NCBI GenBank assembly: GCA_026027325.1
Contig: JAMSLZ010000005.1
Coordinates: forward strand, 1-64,000
Direction of reading: 5' to 3'
From: Actinomucor elegans
Lineage: Eukaryota; Mucoromycota; Mucoromycetes; Mucorales; Mucoraceae
DNA length: 64,000 nucleotides
Positions within the stretch are counted from its first letter, which is position 1, and each line of letters opens with the position of its first letter. Shown in pieces: positions 10,987-23,169 of this stretch. Below the pieces are notes generated by a model. It searched no databases. It saw nothing but the letters and a program-made list of their open reading frames with translations, and was not told the DNA's origin. A program made the position numbers and the translations under genes.

Positions 10987-13900
10987 TTAGATGTAAGCCG
11001 CCCATCCTAGTATACATTGTGTTAGTACATTGCAGACGGTGCTGAACAATTGTTTTACCTGGATAAAGCTGGGCGAGATTAGCTTTACTAGTTGCTTTAT
11101 CTATTAACATATTCACAGTATCCTTCACCTCAGAAGAGTTGATAGTAACCTTTTCTCTAAGACTAGGCATAATATGCTTTGTAGCGCTGCGAGAAGGGCG
11201 GGCTAATGCTCGTCTAGGCTAAAATAATACAAAACGTCAATATAGCTTACTCTCAAATCGATCATCTAGTTTCTCTTACGTTTTCTGAATATTCTTTCTC
11301 ATTAATGTAAGTTTGAAAAACACTGATAAGTGAATCCTTGTTTGACAAAAGAACACTAAGGGTTATCTCGCATGTATGTTGAAATAGGCCCTTATAACCA
11401 AGCACACCCATTGCTCCAACAAGATTGTGCGTGAGTCTGAAAGGAACGCATTCTGGAACCGGAAGGTCACGGCCGGAATCAAACAGCATATTCAAATCTA
11501 CGTGTACACAATCGCCATTGGTGCTATCAAACGTAACATTCTCAGCATGTCTATCACCAAGTCTGCAAGCAAAAAAAAAAAGCATAAGAAAGAATGTGGG
11601 CATACCTAGACTATAACTTCTTACCCAACAATATGTCCCACAATCGACATAACGGCAAGAGTTTTGACATATCTAGTACGACTATTAAGCCATTGATTTG
11701 GTTCAGGGAATGTGTCCAAGAACCACTTATAAAATACGGATGGACATCTGATAAGAAGAATGAGTATCAACCATTTGATTTCAAAAATCCAAGTTCAACT
11801 CACCGAGGTAAAATTGATTCTTCAAAGAATTTTGTTCTTTCATGGCCAAGACTGAGCCTTTTATAGGCGCTATTGTATCTAACTTGCTGATCCTGTAGAC
11901 AAGTTTTATTAATGCTATTGAAAAAAAAAGGGAAATGCTTTTTTTTTATCACTTACGTGAACTGAATCGTTGCCGCTAGCGACCCAAATATCATTCACCA
12001 CGCCCTTTAAGGGCACTAGATTATCGATCCACTCAATTAAACCCCAAGCCGGGCCTAACGGAATAACAGCATATGTTCTTATATCTATAGCCATATTAGT
12101 TTTCTTATACATATCGCTCTATTTCATGCAAACCATACATAAACCAATGTCTCGAGATTCTTTGTTTCTCTTGAGAAAAGAATTAATCATATGATTGAAT
12201 TCCATAACACGAGCATCTTTGCGCATATCATCTACCGCTTTAACCAAGAATCGATACGTTTTCCCGTCAGAACCGACAATAGAGATGCGCTTAGGTCTTT
12301 GTAAGGACCTCATAACGACTACGTTTTTTTCAAAACCTACAAAAAAAAAAAAATGATTTGCCTTTGATGACAAGACCTGCTATGGAATATACTTACGCTT
12401 TATCTTTGGAAAGTCTTCTCGAAAAGGTTTGTATACGGCGTTGGTCCTAATGATTTCAGGAACTGAAGGTAATAAAATATTTTCTTTGGGCAAAAACAGT
12501 TCAAGGTCTCTCAAGTTATACAGAGCGCTTAATTCACTTTCAGTAGATAAATCACAAGAATCTTCTTGAGGGTCAACAGTGAAGCTTGATAGCGCGTGAA
12601 GTGCTGCTTTTAATGTGGTAGCTTGCTACAAATAAAATACTTTAGTAGGCAAACAATAGAAGTATTCATATTACAAAAATGATTTACCTTGATAATTGTA
12701 GGGATAATCGAGTTTGAATTCTTGGCCTTGTCAAATGAAGATTATGTTAGTACTCTGCTAGTGCATGTTGTTAAAAGCCACTTACCATTGCTTTGTCGAG
12801 GATCATTTGGATGGAACGTGATACTTTGGGCGTTAAAGGATCCATTTGGCCAATCATCAACCAAATAGTGTTTCTTGGATATTCGGCAAAGACTCTTCCA
12901 ACGATATTACGAATGTGATTTGCTACAGTTTCATTATCAGTAGAGAGATGAGAAATCAGTCTCGTCAAGAATAAAATCCACTATGAATAAAACGAGAAAG
13001 ATGGAGTTAATTTGTGGAATAGACTGATTTAATAAGAGGTATCATTACCTGATGGGTTGGTATACGGTCGATAGCATCGTCTATTAATCCGGGCAAGCGG
13101 TCGGCATACTTTTTGATTGTTTTACTCAAGGGATGGTTGCTTTTGAAAATAAAGGGATTGGCAATCATGAATAAACAAAGTAAAATAGAATAGTACACTT
13201 ACAGTTGCGCCTCAGCTTCCTTTTGCAATTTCACAAATTCAAACCATGTATTGATAAACGTAGACATTGAACTATAGTAGTACTTGGATCCAGTGTACAG
13301 AGCTTTGACTGAAGTTCTTATAAGATAGTCCATGACTCGTAATCTTTTAAAATTAGTTTAGCCATTGTGTTATCCAAATATCAAAATCAATTCATTTACC
13401 TATTTTCATCTACTGTATGTTGAGGACGGAACACATTGCTAAAGTAGGTAATGCTATTATGATAGGCTTTTTCCAACCTAAAACAGAAAAAAGAATTGGT
13501 ACCAAGTCAATCATGTACATTGCCTACATTACTTTTCGGGCTCTGTTATCTTCATAGCATGTTGCAAATATCCACGCAATTTGGGTCCTGGTATTTCATC
13601 CCCCTTCAATTTCATATCTTCTTGATAAATTCGCGTTACTAACATAGCCTCCTATATCAAATGTGAGCTTAAACTTATATTTTGAATGCATAATCTGATC
13701 GTACCGAAGGCTTAATTGTTTCGTTCTTGTATTTTGTTTCCAGAATGCCCAATGCTAAATCTTTAAATCCGCTTTTCCATAGCAGCTTTGCTTTTTCACG
13801 TAAAAGAGGCTCCTCACCTAGATAGATTGCATTTTCAAGAGCACTGAGAGCCAGAGCCATCTTCCCAGCTTTTCTATAGGCTTTGGAAATGTCTTGCCAC

Positions 13901-16900
13901 AGTTTTGATTCGTATTTTTTCAAATGAGCACTTTGCCTAAAAGAACAAGATCATTAAGAACCATCACTCATTTAATACTTTTTCCAATATTCTAGATACC
14001 TGATATCAAAGAAAGCGGCTTTTCTTAGCTGTAGTAAGTTGAGTTCGTATTGAGAACTAGGTATAAGCAGTTTGCTTCTACGTTTCCATTCTTTCTGAAG
14101 GTGATTGAATTTTTGTTCTGGATCACTTGAATTCCAAATCTTTTGTGCCTCTTCAATCTCATTTAGCATTTGCAAATTAAACAATTGAGGGTAGGCTTTT
14201 CTATAGGAGTGAGCAGCACTCATAGTCATTTGCTTTATGATAGTATGTCTTGATTCTTCTAATAGACATGCGACATCGATATCGTTGCTTTTCATTGCAC
14301 TGTTCAGGGTACAGCCTATCAATGCTTGAATATCTCTCTGGATTGGCGAATTGGCAGCATTAGTCACAGTATTCCAATCCTTGATACGCCATGCAGAGTC
14401 GATTCTGAAAGAATTAAGTTGAGGTTGCCATTTGGGCGCTATATCCAGTAGTTTGTTTGCCGCGTAGATAAGGTTTCCTATACAATCAAAAGCCTATCAT
14501 GAATATTAAGTCCTATCTGGTGTACATTTGTTACATACCGTAGTTGCCCGATTTCTTGAAGCAATCCATATAGCCCATGCAAGCGGATAGATCAGATGGA
14601 TCTCGAGCGAGCTTGGTTTCATATAAAGCTTCTGCCATTTCCCATTGACCTACAGCCTCATATCTGACTATTTCTTGTTCTTGAGTCAACACATTCGTAT
14701 AGATACTAAGCAGCACTTCCAAGTCAACAGGATCATCGATCTGAATAAAGATTTGTCGCAGATAGTCTAAGATATCATCGTCCTCTTGCAAGTCAATATT
14801 GTTTTCTTTTATGTAAGTCTCAAACTGCATTAATGCTTGTGGATATGTTTTCGTATGATAAGCAGCGATACCCATGATCTTGTTGGGAATCATCTTTAAA
14901 AAATTCCTCACGCGATCCGCTTGGCTTTTTTTCTCCAGATCATTTGGTCCAATGCGCGTCAAAAATTTGCGGCAATACTCTGTGATGGCCACTACTACCT
15001 GTAGTGCATGATTATTAATATGACTGCGAGCTGGATTAGTATCGGGATCAGCATTGGTATTCAATACAGATATGATTTCTTCAACGATATTTCTGGTATC
15101 GTCCGGGGAGCCAGATAGAATAATGTGAAGAACAAGATAAGGCATTAAATGGATAGTCACGCCCAGAATCCTGCATTCGCTAATGGGGATGCACGCAGCG
15201 AAATACTCTTTGGCCGGAGAATGAGCATCATGCGTCATTTGACAGTACCAACCATGAACCCAGTCCTCAAATGTTTTGGTTCGAGAAAAGATAGGGTAAG
15301 ATCCACGGTATTCTGCCATAGAAATATGATAATGCGATTGGAGGAAAGGCATAAGGAACTCTTGTGTCCATTTAGGAAGCCTTCGCCAGTGGTGATATAC
15401 CGATATTTTAGGGCTATTTCGCTTCAATTCTGCCAGCGGCTCGAAGCCAGCTTCTTTTAATAGCGTTTGGATCGAGTATTCAAAAGATTGGCGTACTTCA
15501 TCGTCTCGAACGGTATTATATGCTGGATAGATATGGCTGATGATCACATCGCAAATAAAGGCTACATTTTCGTCCAGACGCCCGAAGTTATTCATTATGA
15601 ATACGGTATCATCAATAATGCGTACATTAACGAGGCCTGGATCAATGGCCCCCAGTTTACCTAAACATGCTGATGTAAGGTATGAGATTTCTTGATGGCT
15701 GGCGTACTTTTGGAGTAAATGAAGAAGTCTAGAGTAAAGATCACCTGTAAAAGGTTCGCAGTCAACACTCACTTCCAAAAGCTCTTTGAGTTTTTTCAAT
15801 CCCAACTGCACTTGAATTGTATCAGCATTTGAAAAGCTAATAATGATTTGTTTCATATCATAATTTCTCTGAGCTGTAGTCGATCGTTTTAGCTTCTTCT
15901 CATTGATATAGATCTTGATTTTCTCTAGTTCTTCAAAATTTGGAAGTGTGGGCAAGTCAGTGCATTGGATAGGCTCTAGCGATAGATCTTTCATGAGAAG
16001 TTTTCCTAATATATCGGCAACTTTTATACGATCAACGGGCGCTACTACAGAAATCAAATGACTAAGGCCTTGCGTAATTCCGTTCAAATGCGTTTTCAAA
16101 GAATCAGAGTTCATCAACGAGATAAAATGCTCCCATAAACGAAGAGCTTCAAGTTGCATGCCAGGTAACTCGCTAACTGATTCGAACGTGTTCATTAACT
16201 AACAAAACAAGTATACTGTAAGTCCTATTCTCATCATGTTCATTTGTAATATACTTTACATAGACATGATCGCTTATTTTTGACTTCAATAACGTCATGA
16301 CCTCCATCAGTGCAGCTAAGGCATAGGGGTTTTGAGGATGCTTGACCTGATTTCTTTTGTCTGAAAGAAATTTGGAGATCTTCTCCAGAATAGCAATAAA
16401 GTAATTAGAGATGTACTCGGCCAGTTGCTCTTTGGGATGACGCGTCAGTCGTTTTATATTTGAAAGTGCTTCCAATGCTTTATATTTGCAATCAGGAACG
16501 CCCAAGTTCATAGCCAGTATAGGTACAATTCGGGCAGAACCGTCGCGAGCTAAGTCTTTCACTTTCTTATTCGTGAACTGTTGCAATCTTTTAGTTCCAT
16601 AAGCCAGGATAGAAGGATCCTCTTGCATATATAAGGATACAAGAACATCATGAGCACATTTTTGACAAAGATATTCAGTGGACACCTCTAAAGATTGAGC
16701 GATAGCATTAATAGCTTTATCATCTGCTTGAATCACAGCATATGGTATAGCATATTGCAAGTAGACTCTGATGTACTGAGGAATTTCATAGTCGAAAAGA
16801 TTGATTATACTTTCAGCAAAGCTCGGATCAATAGGCAGCATGCGCACCACGAACTCTGTTAGTTCTTTCTCTTTTGGCTGACAAAGGATGGAAATGTCAT

Positions 16901-18261
16901 CGCGTTTCGCTATTTCATTCAACTGGAAACCAAATAAGTTTATAAATTCACTTTTAATTAGATGGATGTCTTACCTTTGATAAGAGATCATCAGCACGAT
17001 CATCTTTTGTTTGCAAAGATATTAATTCTTTAACAATGTCCTGAACATTATCAGGTGAGGCTTGATTCGTATGAGTTGAGGAGGTATGGTATTCTATTCC
17101 ACGATCTTGACCAAAGCTTGACTGAGAATCTAGCCAAGGTGTCGGTACACCATTTTCAGATAGCATTTTGGATATATCCTTTATAGCATTCAACTAGCAG
17201 ACAATGTTGGTTTTGTATGAATCTATATACATTAATAAACGCTTACTTTAGCTATGTTGGATGATGAGTCAGGATCAAAGGCTAGTTCGTTTGTAATATA
17301 GCTTAGTTTCCATTCATCATTAAAATGGAAAGCCTGATCAGAGAATGCTATGTTCGATGCGATTGATGCATAAATATTTGTAGTCTCCTTTGACAGGCCT
17401 TTTTCTTTCAGAGCTTGTAAAATGACGATCAGTAAGTCTTCTACGATGGCGTATCCACAATCATCCAACCGATTAGAAATGATCTCTTGGCAAATTCGAC
17501 TAAATGCCTAGGTCGCGCGATATGTTAATGCAACGTGCCCATTACCCCCAAGGAATTCTACTCACTTCGAGAAAGTGGACAGATGTACTATCTAGAGAAA
17601 AACGCAGAACCTGGGGTAGTAGACCAACAAACGCAGATACATTTGAATTGAGATAACTTTTAGGGTCTGAACAAATTACAATTGACAGTACTTGGGTGCA
17701 TAGCTGTACTAAACTTATCAATTGTTGTTTATCCATCGAATCGCGCAATTCGAAGGTATTCTAACGAAGGAATAATTAGATTATATATTACACTTTGAAC
17801 GCGTGCTCTCCTACATTTGTAATCATAGTTGCACCTCGAGAAAACAGTAAGGAATCTATAATATACACGCTATCTAAGCACATCCATTTCTTTTTGTATA
17901 TCCAATAAATACAAACCTCTAGTTAACACCAGCAAATTACGTAGTGCAGCATTATAAGTTGGTGTGCCCATCATATTAGTAGATGATAGGATCTTGGATA
18001 GGATCTCGCAGTATATATTCTTTTGTGCTCTCAGATTTTCATTCTTTATGGCATGGTAAAGTAGTAGTTCTGACAGACCATCAAAAAATTCGATGGGCAG
18101 TTTGGCTTCGTTGAATATGTTGAAAGTTTCAGAGATATCTAACAAAAGAAATGGTGAGCATGTATAGTTTATAACATGCTTAGACATTTACTTGCAATGC
18201 AATCATTCTTCGTAATGAGTCGCACCAAGTTTTCCTTCAGGCTTTTGTCGCCCTTCTCCAT
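10987..18261 (-). CDS. ATR: ATR/Mec1/Rad3-family checkpoint kinase
   Basis: Nuclear PI3K-like protein kinase that senses RPA-coated single-stranded DNA and triggers the S-phase and DNA-damage checkpoints. The gene has many short introns and encodes very roughly 2,200 aa, close to Mec1. It starts MEKGDKSLKENLV at 18261 and continues with helical repeats. A FAT domain follows (GIAAYHTKTYPQALMQFETY, then SAHSYRKAYPQLFNLQMLNE). The kinase domain shows PKRISIVGSDGKTYRFLVKA, then DIDIRTYAVIPLGPAWGLIE, GLGDRHAEN and HVDLNMLFDSG. VPFRLTHNLVGAMGVLGYKG is diagnostic of ATR rather than ATM or TOR. The FATC end is LAQLYPGWAAYI, formed by a small last exon (11006-10987) after an intron with a TACTAAC branch site. 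An in-frame stop at about 12117 lies inside a 60-nt intron (12144-12085). The DFG-equivalent reads DLN where most family members have DFN or DFD. Confidence 0.95.
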
Positions 18262-18349
18262 GGTACAACAACTAAATGGTTATAATGAAAAGAAAAGGAA
18301 AAGACTGTCTTTGAACACTGAAAATTGACATTTTCAGATTTAGGCGAAC

Positions 18350-18380
18350 CGCGTTTCACGTAGTTTCGTGATTTTTCGTG
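18350..18380 (-). promoter_or_regulatory. SCB-like pair and CGCG element upstream of ATR
   Basis: Two copies of TTTCGTG (18364-18370 and 18374-18380), i.e. CACGAAA on the gene strand, and a CCGCGT at 18349-18354. All lie 88-119 nt upstream of the ATR start codon. CACGAAA is the SBF-binding consensus for G1/S genes in yeasts. Function here is inferred from sequence only. Confidence 0.4.
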
Positions 18381-19377
18381 TAACATGATCAAGCAAAGCG
18401 CGCATTGTATATCTCAAAAAGATTAGGTAAAAGGATCGAGAGAATGCTCTCGGTCGGAACCAAGGTATATTTATATTGGATAAATACTACACGCAAAAGA
18501 ATCTTAGCGTTTATGGCCGTCATACAAACGAATGTGCTGTCGGGGGCCTTGTAAGTAAACTATGCGATCCTCTAAGTGCATTTCTACCCTAGATATAACA
18601 ATGTAAGCTAATCCTATTCATGGAATTAAAGCCATAGTTTAGATTTGTCTAGTGCTACTGTTGAAAAAGGAATAACTATTGCAAATATCAATAGATATGA
18701 AAAGAAAGCAAACTATGCTTAATGTATAATCGGGCACACAATATAATTTTCTATAAACTTTGCTAAACGATTCTTTGCGTATTCTTGATTATTTTGCTTT
18801 GGTCCTCAAGAAACCCAGATATAAATTCGACATCCGGGAAATATATAGGATAAAAGGTACAAAGTTATTTGTAAGGCTATAAAGAGACTCTATTATTAGC
18901 TATACCTTTCTAATATGTCGGTTTTTTTGCTTTCTAGAATATGCTTTTCTTATGGGTTTCTTTACGAAAGCTGCAATATTCAAAAGGTAATTAAAGTCTA
19001 TGTAAACTTTCCTGCAATCATTGACACAAAAAATATTGACTAAATGTCGCATCTGATTAGTATCCCATGCATAAATAGACTAAAATATTTGACTTTAATC
19101 TTTGTTTCATTAGCTGAATGAGTACTTTTCTCTTTCGTTTACTCAAAAGATATATACACATGTAAAAGTATATTATGTAATGCTATTCCGCTTTGATTAT
19201 TCAATAAACTATGATGTATTGAAATAACAAACTACTTCATTCATGCTCGCCTGCATCTATCAGATTGTATTGCGACAATAATTAAAAAAGCCATGTAACA
19301 AACAATAAAAAAAAATGCATAAAAACGGTTTCTTTTTTTTCCCTCGTGATTTGCTCTTTCTTTTACTTAAAAAAAAA
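18381..19377. other. Divergent intergenic region, ATR and peroxiredoxin
   Basis: About 1 kb of AT-rich sequence between two divergent start codons. Apart from the SCB-like sites near ATR and a fragment of the dispersed repeat at about 19037-19072, I see no gene or RNA. Confidence 0.5.
19037..19072 (-). repeat. Dispersed ~90-bp repeat, fragment
   Basis: The reverse complement reads CATGGGATACTAATCAGATG followed by CGACATTTAGTC. This matches the central block of the dispersed repeat (compare 63594-63690 and 35401-35483). Only about 36 bp are recognisable. Confidence 0.5.
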
Positions 19378-19947
19378 ATGGTAAACTATCATTTTAACAG
19401 TAAAAATATTGAACAAGAAACTGAACTTACGTGCTTTTAGACTATTTCTGTTGGTGATACACTCCCTGAAGCTACTCTCACGTACGTTCCTTACGACCCC
19501 AATCGCGACCCTATGGCTTGTCCTGTTCCCATCAAATATGATCTTGCCAAGGAGCTCAAAGGTAAGAAAGCTGTTATCTTTGCTATTCCTGGTGCTTTCA
19601 CACCTACCTGTTCCGAGCAACACGTCCCTCAATATTTGACTAAATATGATGAGCTCAAAAAAGCTGGAATTGATGTCATTATCTGTACTGCAGTCAATGA
19701 CGGCTTTGTGATGGATGCCTTTGGTCAGCACTTAAAGGTCAAGGATAAGGTTATCATGGCCTCGGATGGTGGCTCAGACTTTTTCCAAAAGTTGGGTTTG
19801 ACTTTGGATTTGTCAAAGATGGGTATGGGTGTTCGTTCCAAGCGTTTTGCTTTGGTAGTAGATGATCTCAAGGTCATCTATATTGGTGTAGATGAAAGTG
19901 GTGTTGATAAATCTGGACCCGATGCTATTCTCAGTAGTTTAAAATAA
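19378..19947 (+). CDS. AHP1: Ahp1/Prx5-type peroxiredoxin
   Basis: A thiol peroxidase that reduces hydroperoxides, probably thioredoxin-dependent, cytosolic or peroxisomal. Exon 1 is only the start codon ATG (19378-19380). It is followed directly by a 60-nt intron (19381-19440, GTAAAC...TTTTAG), then exon 2 (19441-19947). The result is 169 aa, the family's usual length, beginning MTISVGDTLPEATLTYVPYD as in related proteins. Peroxidatic Cys58 sits in GAFTPTCSEQHVP. Cys28 (MACPVP) is in the position of the Ahp1 resolving cysteine. The downstream Met26 could serve as an alternative start but would remove the conserved first strand and hardly any upstream homology would be explained. Several AATAAA-like motifs follow the stop. 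Confidence 0.93.
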
Positions 19948-20024
19948 AATAAACCTACGCATGTCTTTTTCCCTTGTATAAATCTTGTTTATTTATGAAG
20001 TTATTAAGAATGAGCTGCATTTTT

Positions 20025-22325
20025 TTAGGCAGCTGAAAAGTTTGTTAATGCCAACATCGGGCGTCCATCCTTGGATACCTGAACGCTCTTTCTTTGTACA
20101 TTTTTTAAGTGTCTGGAAGAAGCCAACATGCGTTTATGTTGAATAGCAACATTCGAACAAGAAACGCTTGCCTGGTCTTCTTGCGTGTCTAGGGTTGATA
20201 GTACGCTAATAACACTACTATCTAACTGCAGGATTTCCTTGGACAATCCGTCCTCTTTACGACGGTCGGGTACATTTCCTACTGTAAAAAAGAGTTAGAT
20301 ATGTGTGTGTGTATTTATCTCTTTGACCACACATTTACCTTTCAGCTTTTGACAAGGGTCTTGATGACCTACAAACCACTCATCATCATCAGGTATTTCT
20401 ACTTTCTCCGCTGCATAACTTTGTATGGCCTCGGTCGCTGTAGCAACATTGAAACAGTTGCGAATATCCAATCCCGCATCTCCCAAACATCCAGGCTGCT
20501 GACCGAACCGTTTGGGACCTTTGATTTGACCAAACTTCATCACACTCATACGTTCCATCGAACTATCATTGGCTATGAAATTAATAATGTCTTGATCTTC
20601 TTTTGTCGATACTGAAGATTTAACGGAGTCACTGAAGCTTTCAGACGATGAAGGTGAAGACATTACAAGTGGAGACGAAATCTCTAACTTTTGTATGTGG
20701 TTAATACTGGATGAAACAGACATTCTGCGCGAGATCCACGTAGATAAGCTTTTTCTAACACTTTCAAGCCTTTTGATAGTAGGCTGTAGTTGACTACTAG
20801 CTTTGCTGCTTGAGCAGGATTTGTAGCTAGCAGAACCTAATGACCTTAGAGAGGCTGAAGGCTGCAAGATTCTGGCAGCTTGTTGCTGTTTCTGAAAAGT
20901 GTCTTGCAGTAGTAAGTGATACTCATTAGCAACGGGTTTGTGTGTCGATGTAGCAGCCGATTTTGCATAGTTTCCTGGTGGTGGATCCATTGAAATTGGA
21001 TGTACTAGCATGACAGGAAGTTCAGCCACCATTTCCGTCATGCTAGGGCATGATAGTTAGCATAAAGACTTTATTTCTAATACAAGTACTTACTTTTGTG
21101 CAGAAGTTATGGACATGCGAATGAAATACGAAACATCTATCAGCTTTTGGTTTCGAACAGTGACTTGATTCGACTAACAACGACAATGAATTCATATCTT
21201 ACAATCATATTATCAAGACTTACTGGTGCTTCAATAGTCAAGGTGACGCGATCTTTTTGACTGGGCTCTAATGGATTCCACCAGGTAGTTAATGAGGACT
21301 GTGCAATAATCTCGCAGGACGAAGTGACGGGTATAATAGATTGATCATTAGCGTTTATAGAGTATGTACTTTGTTTGCGCACCAGTTCCAGTTTCATATC
21401 CACGACCTACAGCAAACAAATAAGCAAACATTAATATATGCGTTACACAGAACTTACTGTTTCTTTCAGGGTAGCATTATGGATTTTAACTGTTACATAG
21501 ATGGGTGCGCCCGACATCCACACAGTACGTGGCATGGTTAAATCAATCAATACATGGCCTTCATCAGTCTTCCATACTTGCTTATTGCTTTGTAATACAG
21601 GCGTATAGAGTGTAGAAGCGTCCTTAAGAGATCTTAGTACCATATTTGAATAGACAATTACTGGCTTCTTTGTAATATGAGGCTCGCATGATTTCTTGGA
21701 CAAAATACTAATAAATGCATATGTAAGGCCTCAGGAACAACTTAATAAAGAATCCATACCTATACAAGTAATACTGAATAGACCCTTTCTTGTCTATATA
21801 CGTTCCACCCAATTCAAAGGGTACTGAAGCAAGGAATGGTACCGTGATTTTATTTGATGCCGCGTACTCTTCTAGGTTTGATATGTTCAAAATGACCAGG
21901 TTCAGGAATTCAAAGTTCTTTATATGAGCTTTATGCGAATCCATTACCTCTAAAAGGGCTATGAGTATAATACAATATGCGATTTACAAGCATCTACCTT
22001 CTATACCAACTAACGTTAATTTAAGATTAGAGAGCTGCTGTAGATCACCGTCTTGTTGAATGACAACGGAGCCAGCTAGTTCACCACTAGCTACTACCAG
22101 CGGAGATTTCATGTAGATCTGCTGTTGTATCACTGGCTCTAGGTTGCTTTTTGAGAGCGTGCTAGGTGTAAGACGCTTCAGTAGATGAGAGAATGTAGGG
22201 GAGGTCATTGATTTAGTACTCGATAGTTCAGGTTTTACAGCTGGACTGATGCGATTCCTTTTAGGTACTGTAACTAAAGGAGGCAACACGCTTAACCATG
22301 ATGATGGTTTGATATCAGTAGGCAT
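20025..22325 (-). CDS. Arrestin-domain protein (ART/ARRDC-like)
   Basis: A predicted trafficking adaptor of the alpha-arrestin type, about 640 aa in six or seven exons. The N-terminal arrestin fold begins after a basic Ser/Pro segment: IYMKSPLVVASGELAGSVVI, then ITVPFLASVPFELGGTYIDK. The C-terminal arrestin fold runs from TVWMSGAPIYVTVKIHN to NQKLIDVSYFIRMSITSAQ and VAELPVMLVHPISMDPPP, the classic last strand of arrestin_C. A Ser-rich tail follows, ending NFSAA. Exon 1 is 22325-21998; the last exon ends at the stop at 20025. I found no PPxY motif (PPPGNY is not one), so recruitment of a Rsp5/Nedd4 ligase is not shown. The gene lies 101 bp upstream of the next minus-strand gene start-to-stop, without overlap. 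Confidence 0.85.
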
Positions 22326-22426
22326 TTGAGTAATAGTAATAAAAAAAAGGGGGGGGTGGGGACAAACGTATAAATTCTCTTTTTATAAGTTGATAATAGT
22401 CCGAGTAAATTCTTTATAAAATTCCT

Positions 22427-22960
22427 TTATTGTTTTTCTTCATCAATAGGCAATTGAATATGTCTTTTTTGATTAGAAATGAGTGAAAACGTAATCAAGC
22501 TAGTTTCAATTGAGAACAACCCAATGAGAAAATACTTCATATAGTAAATAAAATAGAATACGATACAGTTTTCTTGTAATAAGCACATATCTTGCTGTCC
22601 AATAATATCTGTTGATTTTAAATCAAACAGAATAGAAAACATCCAGCTAAAAGCTAAACCAAGAGGCATCATGAATTGACAAGCCATCTCGATAAAACAC
22701 GTCGTATTCTCGCTAGAAGTGCTTAGCAAGATGAATAAAGGACAAAAGATGGAGGCTTGGGCTGCTACCAGAGTAGATATTAAGCGACGATCTGTTATGG
22801 TTTGGATAATCCATGTATTTCCTTGATCTTGCTCGTCCGTAATACTTAATGGAATTGAATTTGAGCTATAGAAACCAAGAGACCCAATTACTATCACCAC
22901 CGCTGTAATCAAAGAGGATAATCGAATGCATTGCAATAAAGCAAAAGTACGCGTAGTCAT
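22427..22960 (-). CDS. Small four-helix membrane protein
   Basis: Not recognised at family level. The start chosen is the ATG at 22960 (MTTRTFALLQCIRLSSLITA), which gives 177 aa. The frame stays open up to 23068 but the extension is hydrophobic and lies near the divergent promoter. There are four hydrophobic segments, at about residues 12-30, 60-80, 88-110 and 125-155, and a charged tail (NQKRHIQLPIDEEKQ). Size and layout resemble MARVEL-like or tetraspan proteins, but no diagnostic motif is seen. It is a single exon. Its start faces the RING gene across 209 bp. Confidence 0.6.
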   Translation of the reverse strand: MTTRTFALLQCIRLSSLITAVVIVIGSLGFYSSNSIPLSITDEQDQGNTWIIQTITDRRLISTLVAAQASIFCPLFILLSTSSENTTCFIEMACQFMMPLGLAFSWMFSILFDLKSTDIIGQQDMCLLQENCIVFYFIYYMKYFLIGLFSIETSLITFSLISNQKRHIQLPIDEEKQ

Positions 22961-23169
22961 GATAATAGAATAGAAAACTAAAAGAAAGAGAAATAGAAAT
23001 GGGAATGCTTTATATCTGTACTGTACATATCTCGAGAACATAAGCGAGTCAAGATTGCAACCAAGCAACCAAACAAGTCAGAGCATGCGATTAAAACACC
23101 GCTTTCTTTTGCCTTCTTTAGCCGGATGGATTAGTCAAACAAGCTATTTTTCTTCTTTTATTCATTTCA
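22961..23169. promoter_or_regulatory. Bidirectional promoter region
   Basis: A 209-bp gap between the divergent start codons of the membrane protein (-) and the RING ligase (+). It must hold both core promoters; no clear TATA box is seen. Confidence 0.4.

Noticed and set aside
12085..12144. In-frame stop in the ATR kinase domain
   Set aside because: It lies in a 60-nt intron with an ACTAAT branch site; splicing gives ESRDIDIRTYAVIPL, which matches the family.
20295..21041. PPxY motif in the arrestin protein
   Set aside because: PPPGNY has two residues between PP and Y, so it is not a PPxY ligase-binding site.
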